Shown here: in pieces, positions 16,385-24,480 of the stretch | How the letters are laid out: each line of letters starts with the position of its first letter | Numbering within the stretch: the first letter of the stretch is position 1 | NCBI RefSeq assembly: GCF_003063355.1 | Contig: NZ_NESH01000010.1 | Coordinates: 1 to 41,828, forward strand | From: Limnohabitans sp. Bal53 | GTDB taxonomy: Bacteria; Pseudomonadota; Gammaproteobacteria; Burkholderiales; Burkholderiaceae_C | DNA: 41,828 bases | Direction of reading: 5' to 3' | Program-made: the position numbers and the translations under genes | Notes under the pieces: generated by a model | What the model saw: the letters and a program-made list of their open reading frames with translations, nothing else | Database searches by the model: none | Told to the model about the DNA's origin: nothing

Positions 16385-17316
16385 ATTTATTTAAACGCGT
16401 CGGTCTTTGCTGGATCACCGCCCTGTTCATTTCACCATTGGTCCTGTCTCAAGAACTGCCCCAACCCGAGTTTGGGCGCATTGAGCGGCTGGCCAGTTTC
16501 CCGTCCCAACATGTCAATGCACGGCATGTGGACGTTTGGTTGCCCGCCAACTTTGAGGCCATCAAGGCTTCTGGCCAAAGGTTCCGTGTGATTTATATGC
16601 ACGATGGGCAGATGCTGTTCGATGCCCGCACAACCTGGAATAAACAAGCTTGGCATGTGGACCGCAGCATCACCCGTTTGATGAACAGCGGACAAATCAC
16701 CCCCACTTTAGTGGTGGGGGTGTGGAACAACGACAAATTTCGCCACAGCGAATACTTTCCACAAAAGTTCCTGCAGCACATGTTGCCCGAATCTCGTGCG
16801 CAGTTGGTTCAAAAAGGCCTCCAAGGCAAACCGCAATCCGACGCCTACCTGCGCTTTCTTGTGCAAGAGCTCAAACCAGCAATCGATGCCCGCTACCCCA
16901 CAAACACCGATGCTTCCCACACGGCCATCATGGGTTCAAGCATGGGTGGGTTGATTTCGGTGTACGCTATGAACGAGTACCCACAGGTTTTTGGTGCTGC
17001 AGCTGGCCTTTCAACCCACTGGATTGGTGGCCACAGCCCCAACGCACACATGCCGCTGGCGGCCTATATTTACCTGCGCGATCAACTGGCCGATCCGCGC
17101 ACCCACAAGCTTTACCAAGACCACGGCACCACCGAACTTGATGCCCTGTACGCCCCCTACCAAGTGTTTGTTGACCAACTGGCTCGCGACCGGGGTTACA
17201 CCGATCAAGGGGTAAACCCCAACTTCATGACCCGCGTGTTTGTTGGCACTGGGCACAACGAACGTGCTTGGGCGGATCGGCTGGAAATTCCGCTGTTGTT
17301 TCTGCTGGGCAAATGA
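16381..17316 (+). CDS. Secreted alpha/beta-hydrolase esterase (esterase D/Fes-like)
   Basis: This 311-residue protein has a signal peptide (VGLCWITALFISPLVLSQ) and the alpha/beta-hydrolase core of the COG2819-type esterases: DVWLPANF, VIYMHDGQMLFD near 70-81, the nucleophile Ser187 in GSSMGG, and a C-terminal GTGHNERAWADR carrying the likely catalytic histidine. The ATG at 16381 overlaps the stop of the GH13 gene in ATGA, indicating translational coupling. It may remove acyl groups from a glucan or another ester, but the natural substrate is not evident. The gene ends 12 bases from the convergent GH13 gene. Confidence 0.85.
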   Translation: MNLFKRVGLCWITALFISPLVLSQELPQPEFGRIERLASFPSQHVNARHVDVWLPANFEAIKASGQRFRVIYMHDGQMLFDARTTWNKQAWHVDRSITRLMNSGQITPTLVVGVWNNDKFRHSEYFPQKFLQHMLPESRAQLVQKGLQGKPQSDAYLRFLVQELKPAIDARYPTNTDASHTAIMGSSMGGLISVYAMNEYPQVFGAAAGLSTHWIGGHSPNAHMPLAAYIYLRDQLADPRTHKLYQDHGTTELDALYAPYQVFVDQLARDRGYTDQGVNPNFMTRVFVGTGHNERAWADRLEIPLLFLLGK

Positions 17317-17328
17317 CAAGCACCGACC

Positions 17329-18549
17329 TCAGGTCTGAACGATCGACCAGGACCAGCCCGCCAGCTTTTCTCCTTCGGGCAAGGGCTGAGCCTGCCCCGT
17401 CAGGTTCACCGTCACCTGAATGCTGCGACCTTCGCTGACACGCTGAAAACGAAACACGCCGGTATGGCCCGTCTCCATGATCTCGACAGAGCCACCGAGG
17501 GCCCCATTGCGCAAGGCGGGGTGAGATTTTTTCAAGTGCAGCAAGCCCGCATAAAAATCGGCATGTGCATCCGTGCCCCAGTCGATCTCATCTTTCTCGA
17601 AAAACGCCAACTGTTGATTCAAGCCCGACTCCTGGCCGCTGTAGACCAGCGGCATACCGGGCAAAGTGGCGGCCAGCACGGCCATGGCGCGGAAGGCTGC
17701 GCCGTAATGCGCCCCATCGTGGCCGTGCCATGAATTGGTGTCGTGGTTGGCGGTGAAGGTCATGCGGTAGGCGTCTGCTGGATACAGCTTCTCGGGCTGC
17801 TCCAGATACGTGCGAAGGTCGCGGGCATCGCCTTCGCCCCGGGCGATTTTTTTGAGCACCTCGTGAAGCGACCAGTCATAGGTCATGTCGAACGCCTTGG
17901 CGTGCAAGCCCGGATCGGCCCACTCGGCCAACATGAACACGGGTTTGATCTGTTCCATCTGCGTGCGCGCCTGCTCCCAAAAGAGCGTGGGCAGCAAACC
18001 CGCCACGTCGCAGCGAAAGCCATCCACATCGGCCTCGCGCAGCCAGTACAGCATGGCCTCGGTCATGGCTGGCCACAGCGCAGGCTGCTGGTAGTCGAGG
18101 CCACAGACATCGGACCAGTCTTCGATCTCGGTGCCGTTGTCGTAGAGGTAGCTGTGGATTTCGCCCTGGTCGTTCTTCAGGTACCACTCGGGGTGCTGTT
18201 GTGTCCACACATGGTCCCAAGCGGTGTGGTTGGCCACCCAGTCCAGGATGACCTTCATGCCCAACGCATGGGCCTGCTGCACCAGGGCGCAAAAGTCGGC
18301 CATCGTGCCGAACTCGGGGTTGACCGCCGTGTAATCGCGGATGGCGTAGTAACTGCCCAGACAGCCCTTGCGCTTGAGCTGGCCAATCGGCTGAATGGGC
18401 ATGAACCACAAGATGCTCACCCCCATTTTTTGCAGGCGCGGCAAGTGCTTGGCCATCGCGTTCAGCGTGCCTTGCGGGGTGTATTGACGGACATTGACTT
18501 CGTAGATGTTGGCGTGGCGTGACCAGTCGACATGGGGAAAGAGGCTCAT
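17329..18549 (-). CDS. Cytoplasmic GH13 alpha-amylase-family enzyme
   Basis: This compact 406-residue GH13 enzyme has no signal peptide and therefore probably acts on imported maltodextrins in the cytoplasm. The barrel starts at once (ANIYEVNVRQYTPQGTL) and contains DWVANHTAWDH (region I), Asp181 (GFRCDVAGLLP), Glu209 (MLAEWADP) and Asp270 (TANHDTNSWHG). A short beta-sandwich domain ends the protein. It is the last gene of the leftward four-gene GH13 operon, 55 bases after the preceding gene. Exact specificity (alpha-amylase, maltogenic or transglycosylating) cannot be read from the motifs. Confidence 0.9.
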   Translation of the reverse strand: MSLFPHVDWSRHANIYEVNVRQYTPQGTLNAMAKHLPRLQKMGVSILWFMPIQPIGQLKRKGCLGSYYAIRDYTAVNPEFGTMADFCALVQQAHALGMKVILDWVANHTAWDHVWTQQHPEWYLKNDQGEIHSYLYDNGTEIEDWSDVCGLDYQQPALWPAMTEAMLYWLREADVDGFRCDVAGLLPTLFWEQARTQMEQIKPVFMLAEWADPGLHAKAFDMTYDWSLHEVLKKIARGEGDARDLRTYLEQPEKLYPADAYRMTFTANHDTNSWHGHDGAHYGAAFRAMAVLAATLPGMPLVYSGQESGLNQQLAFFEKDEIDWGTDAHADFYAGLLHLKKSHPALRNGALGGSVEIMETGHTGVFRFQRVSEGRSIQVTVNLTGQAQPLPEGEKLAGWSWSIVQT

Positions 18550-18604
18550 GAAAAAAGTGCTCTAAAAGTGACAAGAAGTGGGGTCTGCGCAGTGACAGCG
18601 GCGT

Positions 18605-21061
18605 TCAGGGCGTGCCCCAAACCCAGCCGCCCACGGGCGGCACGGTCAGCGTCATGCGCTGGCCTTGCACAGCCACCGCGCCCGAACCCCACCACAGCGC
18701 ACCAGACTTGCCGCGCAAAGCGGGGGGCACATCCATCGTCACGGTCTGGGCTTGCGCGCTGTTGTTGTAGGCCATAAGGGCCACTTGCTTGCCGTGTTGG
18801 CGCGCCAGCACCACCACATGGGGAGTGCTCAGCAGCGGGGCCAGCAACACGCCCCGGCGCAACACGGCCCGCTTCTGGCGCAGTTGCAGCAAGGCCTTGA
18901 AGTCGCTGCGCAAGGCCAAGTCCGGCTGTCCGCCCTGATCAGCCCAGGGGTACGGCATGCGGTTGTACGGGTCATCCCCCCCGCTCAGCCCCACTTCGTC
19001 GCCGTAATAGACCGTGGGCGAGCCGGGCAGTGTCATTTGCACCAAGGTGGCCAAACGCAGTTTTTGCTTGGCCTGCTGCAGGGCTTCGGGCGCAGCGCCG
19101 ATGGGGCCGCCCAGCACATGCAAGGCACGCGCCTGGTCGTGGCTTGACAACAAATTCATCAAGGCATGGAAGGCCTGCGGGGGATAGGCCTCGCGCAAGT
19201 GCTCCAGGTTGGCCACCCATTTGCGGGCATCACTGCCATTGGCAAAGTCCAGCAGCGCATTGCGCAGCACGTAGTTCATGGTCGAGTCAAAGGTGTCGCC
19301 CAAAAAATACTTGGATGCATCAAACCAGGTCTCGGCAATGGTGATGGCGTCTGGCCGGGTTTGCTTGACAGCTTGACGCCATTCGCGCCAGAAGTCATCG
19401 GGCACCCAAGGGGCCACGTCCATGCGCCAGCCTGCCGCGCCTTGGCGTAACCAGCTGCGGGTCACCGAGTCCTTGTCGCCATACGCAAACTTGCGCCAGC
19501 TGGGTGAGGCTTTGTCGAGTTCGGGCAAATCGCTCACCCCCACCCAGCCTTTGAATTGCTTGTCGGGCTCGGCCTGTGAAGCATCCAAGGTGAACCAGCG
19601 GGCATAGGGCGAATCGGCCTGGATGCGGCCGTTGGCAAATGCGCCTTGGTCCTGTGTGCTGTAGTTGCCAAAGCGGTCAAAGTAGCGCGAGTCGGCCCCC
19701 ACATGGTTGAGCGATGCGTCGGGGATGATGCGGATGCCCCGCTTGGCCGCCTCTTGGGTCAGGCGCGTGAAGTCGGCATTGGTGCCAAAAGACGGGTCGA
19801 TCTGGTGGTAGTCTGCCGTGTCGTATTTGTGGTTGCTGGCGGCTTTGAACACCGGCGTCATGTAAATGGCGTTGGCCCCCAGGTCGCGGATGTCGTCGAG
19901 CTTGGCGATGATGCCTTGCAGATCGCCCCCAAAAAAGTCGTTGTTGTAATGCGCGTCCGAGCCATCACCTGTGCCGGGTTTGAAGGGCTGCGCGTTCCAG
20001 CGGCCATGCACCTCGATGCCATGGTTCTGGTACTTGCGCTCACCGACTTTCGGGTCGTTGGCCGGGTTGCCGTTGCGAAAGCGTTCGGGAAAGATGTAGT
20101 AATACACAACGTCCTGTGCCCAAGCGGGTACTTTGAAGGCCGGGTCGTGCACCGTGATGCGAAAGCGCCGCACACGCCGATCTTGTGCAATGGGCAAGCT
20201 CACCTGGCCCAGCCCACCACTGCCTTTTTCTTGGGTCCAGTAAATCGGCTCGGCGTTGTTCTGATAGACGTACTTCACACCACCGATCAGGACTTCGAAC
20301 CAGTAGCCGTAAATGGCTTTGTCTTTGAATCGGTAACGGGCCTTGAACAACTCATGCGCACCCGCTGACGTGCGCTGCATGTTGATGCGTGTCAGGTTGC
20401 GGTAGTCCAGCACCTCTTGGTTACCTTCGAGGCGGCGCACATCGAGCACCAACGTGGCCTGCTGCACACCGGGCAAGGCTTTGAGCGCCCAGTGCACGGT
20501 CTGGTTTTGTGGCACCGCGCCAAAAGGACGGCGGTAAGCCAGGTCCCGCGAGTCGTGGTGCAGGCTGAGCGCCACCGGGTCGGTCACCGGCTGCTGGCGG
20601 GGGTCCACAAAATGCGGGGCCTGTACCTGCAGCTGCGCAGTCGCCCCCTGCCAAGTCAAACGCAAAGTGTGCGCGCCCGCAAAGCTGTGTTTGGCCCCCG
20701 GCACACCCGGCTTGTCGGGGGCCATGAGCAGCACCTCCTTGGCTGCACCCGACACCGCCATGGACCAGCTGCGCCCCGCGCTCCACTGCGCATCGGCCAG
20801 TTTGAATTCGTGCTCGCCCTGCAAGTTCACATTGAGGTAGTAGGCGTTGCAGTCCCAAAAAAACTCAAAGTCGTCTTGCGCCGTCCAGCCGTTCATGCTG
20901 CCACGCAAATACAGGGGCGGCATGCCCGCTGGTGCGGCGCTGCAGGTGGTGTTGCTGCCTTGGGCCAGGTTATCGGGCACGGCCGTTTGCGCCAAAGCAC
21001 TGTGCACACAGGCTGCCGCCATCAGGGCCGCCAGGCCCACTCGATCAGACCACATCGTCAT
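18605..21061 (-). CDS. Large secreted GH13 enzyme with N-terminal starch-binding-like domains
   Basis: This 818-residue enzyme has a signal peptide (LAALMAAACVHSALAQ). A small beta domain at about 45-145 (MPPLYLRGSMNGW, FWDCNAYYLNVNLQGEHEFKLAD) looks like carbohydrate-binding or pullulanase-type N domains. A CBM34-like neopullulanase N domain spans about 160-310. The catalytic barrel (DVVYYYIFPERFRNGNP) has FFGGDLQGI, Asp548 (GWRMDVAPWV), Glu577 (IAETWFD) and Asp642 (SSHDQAR). The overall form resembles MalZ/neopullulanase-like GH13 proteins. Its ATG overlaps the stop of the preceding GH13 gene by four bases, so the two are translationally coupled. Likely a periplasmic or secreted maltodextrin hydrolase. 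Confidence 0.9.
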   Translation of the reverse strand: MTMWSDRVGLAALMAAACVHSALAQTAVPDNLAQGSNTTCSAAPAGMPPLYLRGSMNGWTAQDDFEFFWDCNAYYLNVNLQGEHEFKLADAQWSAGRSWSMAVSGAAKEVLLMAPDKPGVPGAKHSFAGAHTLRLTWQGATAQLQVQAPHFVDPRQQPVTDPVALSLHHDSRDLAYRRPFGAVPQNQTVHWALKALPGVQQATLVLDVRRLEGNQEVLDYRNLTRINMQRTSAGAHELFKARYRFKDKAIYGYWFEVLIGGVKYVYQNNAEPIYWTQEKGSGGLGQVSLPIAQDRRVRRFRITVHDPAFKVPAWAQDVVYYYIFPERFRNGNPANDPKVGERKYQNHGIEVHGRWNAQPFKPGTGDGSDAHYNNDFFGGDLQGIIAKLDDIRDLGANAIYMTPVFKAASNHKYDTADYHQIDPSFGTNADFTRLTQEAAKRGIRIIPDASLNHVGADSRYFDRFGNYSTQDQGAFANGRIQADSPYARWFTLDASQAEPDKQFKGWVGVSDLPELDKASPSWRKFAYGDKDSVTRSWLRQGAAGWRMDVAPWVPDDFWREWRQAVKQTRPDAITIAETWFDASKYFLGDTFDSTMNYVLRNALLDFANGSDARKWVANLEHLREAYPPQAFHALMNLLSSHDQARALHVLGGPIGAAPEALQQAKQKLRLATLVQMTLPGSPTVYYGDEVGLSGGDDPYNRMPYPWADQGGQPDLALRSDFKALLQLRQKRAVLRRGVLLAPLLSTPHVVVLARQHGKQVALMAYNNSAQAQTVTMDVPPALRGKSGALWWGSGAVAVQGQRMTLTVPPVGGWVWGTP

Positions 21062-22650
21062 TTCTCCAAAGCAAACACATGCACCGACTGGGCAGGCACG
21101 GTGATTTGACCCATGCGCAGCTGCTGCACACGCCCCGCAGGGTACAAAGGCCGCAGCTTGGCGTTGGCTGCTACACCTTCGATGGTCAGGGAGGCCGCTT
21201 GCTCGCCATAGTTGATGAGCACCAGGCTGTGCTCATGCCCAAAGCGGCGTTGGTAAGCCATGAGCGGGCCTTGTGCCTGTGCAAACTCGTAGCTGCCGCG
21301 TGCAATCGACACCCGGCTGTTGCGCAGCGCCAGCATGTCACGGTAAAAAAACCCGATCGAATGGGGGCTTTGCATCTGCCCCAAGACATGGTGTGTGGCC
21401 AGGTTGCTGGCCAGTGCCCGGTAGGGCTGGCCCGTGGTGAAACCCGCGTTTTTCGGGTCGGGTGTCCAGCTCAATGGTCCTCGAATTTTAGGGTCATCAC
21501 TGAGGCCCTTGACCCCGCCCATGCCAATGTGCTCACCGTAATAAATGAAAGGCGTGCCCGGCAACAAAAGGTAGGTGGCGGCCGCCAATTTGTAGTGGAT
21601 CTCGTTGCCGCCCACCTGATCCCACAGGCGCTGACCGGCGAACTGATCATGGTTGGACACGAAGGTGGCCAGGGTGTGTGGTGCCTTCACAAAGTACTGC
21701 ACCACCTCTTGAATGGCTTTGGCATCCCCTTTGGCGGCCGGGACGATTTTGTTCTCCAGTCCAAACGCAAACGAGCCGCCACAGACCTCTGGGTTGGCAT
21801 AGGCGCGGGGCTGAGCCGTTGCTTCACACACCACATAACGGCCCGGGTAGGATTGAATCAGGCGCGTCAAATCGCCCGTCAACTGTCGGCTCTCGGGCTG
21901 GTCGTTCCAGTCCTTGGCGTTGTTTTCGATCAAGTGGGGCACCGCGTCCAGGCGCATGCCGTCCAGCCCCCGGTTGAGCCAAAAGCGCAGGCTGTCCTGG
22001 TGGTAGGCCACCACCTGAGGATGGCGAAGATTGAAGTCGGGCATGGGTGCGCCAAAGGTGGCCAAATAACTGCCCTTGTGGGTTTGAATCCAAGGATCGC
22101 GCCCCCAGATGTCCCAGCCTTGGGGGTGTTCCTGCCGCCACTCGTACCAAGCGCGGTAAGGCCCTTGGGGCTCACGCTGGCTCTGTACAAACAATGGGTG
22201 TGTGTCTGCGCTGTGGTTCACCACATAGTCCATGATCACCCCGATGCCCCGCGCATGGGCTTCGCGGATCAGTTCATCAAAATCGGCCAAAGTACCGTAG
22301 GCCGGTTCGATGTCGCGGTAATCGGTGGTGGCGTAACCATGGTCCCCGTCAGCGCTGCGCGTGATGGGCATCAGCCAGATGCCCCGGATGCCCAGCTTTT
22401 GTAAGTGGTCCAAGGACTGCGTCAAACCGCGCAAGTCACCAACACCATCGCCATTGCTGTCGCGCCAGCTGCGCACAAAAATTTCCATGAACGCACCATG
22501 CTGCCAGCCCTCGGGCAAGCCACTGGGCCGCAGTTGTGCGGGCACAGGGCTCAGGTCCACCGGCGCTTGGGCCTGCACAGCGCCAGACAGCGCCAGCATC
22601 CAGGCGGCACAGGCCTTTCGGACCAAATGATTTGAAAACAATAAAAGCAT
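21058..22650 (-). CDS. Secreted GH13 alpha-amylase, paralogue of the adjacent lipoprotein
   Basis: This 530-residue enzyme has a signal peptide (ACAAWMLALSGAVQAQ). The barrel carries RSWRDSNGDGVGDLRGLTQ, DYVVNHSADTHPLF, Asp235 (GMRLDAVPHL), Glu276 (VVCEATAQ) and Asp335 (VSNHDQFAG), then LLLPGTPFIYYGE. It aligns along its length with the enzyme encoded just upstream (GWxxGAFMxIxVR, VCEA, NHDxFAG, LLLPGTPFIYYGEE), so the pair arose by tandem duplication. Without a lipobox it should be soluble in the periplasm or medium. It starts 12 bases after the upstream stop and overlaps the downstream gene by four bases. Confidence 0.92.
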   Translation of the reverse strand: MLLLFSNHLVRKACAAWMLALSGAVQAQAPVDLSPVPAQLRPSGLPEGWQHGAFMEIFVRSWRDSNGDGVGDLRGLTQSLDHLQKLGIRGIWLMPITRSADGDHGYATTDYRDIEPAYGTLADFDELIREAHARGIGVIMDYVVNHSADTHPLFVQSQREPQGPYRAWYEWRQEHPQGWDIWGRDPWIQTHKGSYLATFGAPMPDFNLRHPQVVAYHQDSLRFWLNRGLDGMRLDAVPHLIENNAKDWNDQPESRQLTGDLTRLIQSYPGRYVVCEATAQPRAYANPEVCGGSFAFGLENKIVPAAKGDAKAIQEVVQYFVKAPHTLATFVSNHDQFAGQRLWDQVGGNEIHYKLAAATYLLLPGTPFIYYGEHIGMGGVKGLSDDPKIRGPLSWTPDPKNAGFTTGQPYRALASNLATHHVLGQMQSPHSIGFFYRDMLALRNSRVSIARGSYEFAQAQGPLMAYQRRFGHEHSLVLINYGEQAASLTIEGVAANAKLRPLYPAGRVQQLRMGQITVPAQSVHVFALEK

Positions 22651-22662
22651 GACTTATTGTGC

Positions 22663-24315
22663 TCAGTGGTGAAGTCGGTACACGGTGACCGATTGGGGTG
22701 GCAGGCTCAGGGTGGCTGTGCCATCCAGACCGGCCACCATCTCAGGCGCTGACGGGTACTCAGCGACCCACCGGGTCGCGGCACCCAGCGAATTCAGAGT
22801 GACGGGCTGCGCCATCAGCCCGTAGTTGTAAAGCACCAGGGTGCGCTCGCTGCCCCAGTGGCGCTGAAAACCCATGAGCGTCCCCTGCGCCCAAGCCGCG
22901 CTGTAGTCGCCCCGCGCCAAAGAAGGCAAGCGTTGACGCAGGCCGATCAGGGTTTTGTAAAAACTGTGCAAACTGCCCTCGACCCCGTGTTGGGCTTGCA
23001 CATGGTTGACCGCAATGTTGGCCGACGCGGCGCGAAACGGCACGCCCGATGTGAAGCCGCTGACCTGCCCCGTCCAGCTCATGGGCGTGCGCAAGGCCCA
23101 GTCCCCAGACAGGCCCGAGCCATTGGCCATGCCGATTTCTTCGCCGTAATAAATGAAGGGCGTGCCCGGCAAGAGCAGATAACTGGCAGCGGCCAGCTTG
23201 TACTGCGCCAAGTTGCCCGACAACTGGTTCCACACGCGCTCACCCGCAAAGCTGTCGTGATTGGCCAAAAACGTGGCCATGCCGGGCGGTGCCGTGAGAA
23301 AGTACTGGTTGAGCGAGGCGATGGCCGCGCTGTCCCCCCGAACTGCACGCAGGATGTGGTCCTTGAGGTCAAAAGCAAAGGCGCGGCCACACGAGGCCGT
23401 GGCCGCAAAAGCCTGGGGGGCCGCAGGCGCTTCACACACCATGAAACGCTTGTCGTAACTGTTCAACAGCGCCTGAACCTGCCCCATGATGCGGTGGTTC
23501 TCGGGTTGACTCTCCCAGGCCGTGGGGCCGTTTTCGACCAAATTGCCCACCGCATCAAAACGGAACCCGTCCACCCCCAGGTTCAACCAAAAGCGCAGAT
23601 TGTCATGGTGAAAGGTCGTGACCTGCTCGTTTTTCCAGTTGAAGTCGGGCATGCCGGACCAAAAGGGTGCGTAGTAAACACCGTTGCCGCTGCTGTACCA
23701 AGGATTTTGACCCCACACACGCCAGCCCGAAGGTGCCGTGTCCTGCCAGACAAAATAGGGGCGCTGCGGGTTGCGTTTGGCCGAGGCGGCATTCAAAAAC
23801 AAGGGATGCTGGCTGCTGGCATGGTTGATCACATGGTCCAAGATCACCCCCATGCCACGCTGGTGGGCTTGCGTCAGCAGTTGGCTCATGTCGGCCAAGC
23901 TGCCGTAATCGGTGTCAATGCTGCGGTAATGCGTGACCGCATAACCGTGGTCGTGATCTTCGCTCTGGGTCACGGGCATCAGCCACAGACCCTGAACACC
24001 CAAATCTTGCAAATAGTCCAGCTGCGAGATCAAGCCCTTGAGGTCGCCTTTACCGTCGCCATCGCTGTCTTTGTAGCCCCGCACATAAATTTGCATGAAG
24101 GCACCGTTCATCCAGCCATCGGGCAGCGAGCTGGCCCCCCCTTGGGCCTGCACAGCGCCCAAATCGGGGACCGCCAAATTGCGGCCTGTGCCCGACTCCA
24201 GGTTCACAGACGCACTTGGCACCACCCCACCCCCACCACCACAGGCCGCCAACAGCACAACGAGGACCACAAACCCAAGCCCTTTCAGGCTGAATGCGCG
24301 AAGTGTTTTTGTCAT
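22663..24315 (-). CDS. GH13 alpha-amylase lipoprotein
   Basis: This 550-residue enzyme has a lipoprotein signal (VVLVVLLAACGGGGG; predicted acylated Cys25), so it should be membrane-anchored, possibly at the outer membrane or cell surface. The catalytic barrel has YKDSDGDGKGDLKG, DHVINHASSQHPLF, Asp254 (GFRFDAVGNL), Glu295 (MVCEAPAAP) and Asp354 (LANHDSFAG). The ATG at 24315 is preferred over a TTG four codons upstream. As first gene of the leftward operon it faces the pullulanase across a 165-base divergent control region with two HexR-like sites. Anchored and soluble paralogues side by side suggest work on long and then shorter glucans (inference). Confidence 0.92.
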   Translation of the reverse strand: MTKTLRAFSLKGLGFVVLVVLLAACGGGGGVVPSASVNLESGTGRNLAVPDLGAVQAQGGASSLPDGWMNGAFMQIYVRGYKDSDGDGKGDLKGLISQLDYLQDLGVQGLWLMPVTQSEDHDHGYAVTHYRSIDTDYGSLADMSQLLTQAHQRGMGVILDHVINHASSQHPLFLNAASAKRNPQRPYFVWQDTAPSGWRVWGQNPWYSSGNGVYYAPFWSGMPDFNWKNEQVTTFHHDNLRFWLNLGVDGFRFDAVGNLVENGPTAWESQPENHRIMGQVQALLNSYDKRFMVCEAPAAPQAFAATASCGRAFAFDLKDHILRAVRGDSAAIASLNQYFLTAPPGMATFLANHDSFAGERVWNQLSGNLAQYKLAAASYLLLPGTPFIYYGEEIGMANGSGLSGDWALRTPMSWTGQVSGFTSGVPFRAASANIAVNHVQAQHGVEGSLHSFYKTLIGLRQRLPSLARGDYSAAWAQGTLMGFQRHWGSERTLVLYNYGLMAQPVTLNSLGAATRWVAEYPSAPEMVAGLDGTATLSLPPQSVTVYRLHH

Positions 24316-24345
24316 GGGATATCTCAAATCAACAGGCCGCCGAAA

Positions 24346-24360
24346 TGTAGGAAAGTTACA
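24346..24360. promoter_or_regulatory. HexR-like site, leftward GH13 operon
   Basis: TGTAGGAAAGTTACA has the outer arms of the HexR palindrome and matches TGTARTWWWAYTACA at 13 of 15 positions. It is 30 bases before the lipoprotein amylase ATG. Confidence 0.45.
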
Positions 24361-24430
24361 GATTTTCCCCGCTACAGCCCCATCACTGCTAAGTAATTAC
24401 CCTAAATAGATGTCAAAAAGCCTGACTTTA

Positions 24431-24445
24431 TGTAGTTTTATTACG
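24431..24445. promoter_or_regulatory. HexR-like site, pullulanase operon
   Basis: TGTAGTTTTATTACG matches the HexR consensus at 14 of 15 positions, only the last base differing. It lies 35 bases before the pullulanase ATG, where binding would affect the rightward eight-gene operon. Confidence 0.6.
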
Positions 24446-24480
24446 ATAATCAACTTGTCTGTGACCCACTTCCTTTGCGC

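Noticed and set aside
20932..24396. Long plus-strand frames of 490 and 512 codons
   Set aside because: Both are antisense to GH13 genes with full catalytic motifs on the minus strand.
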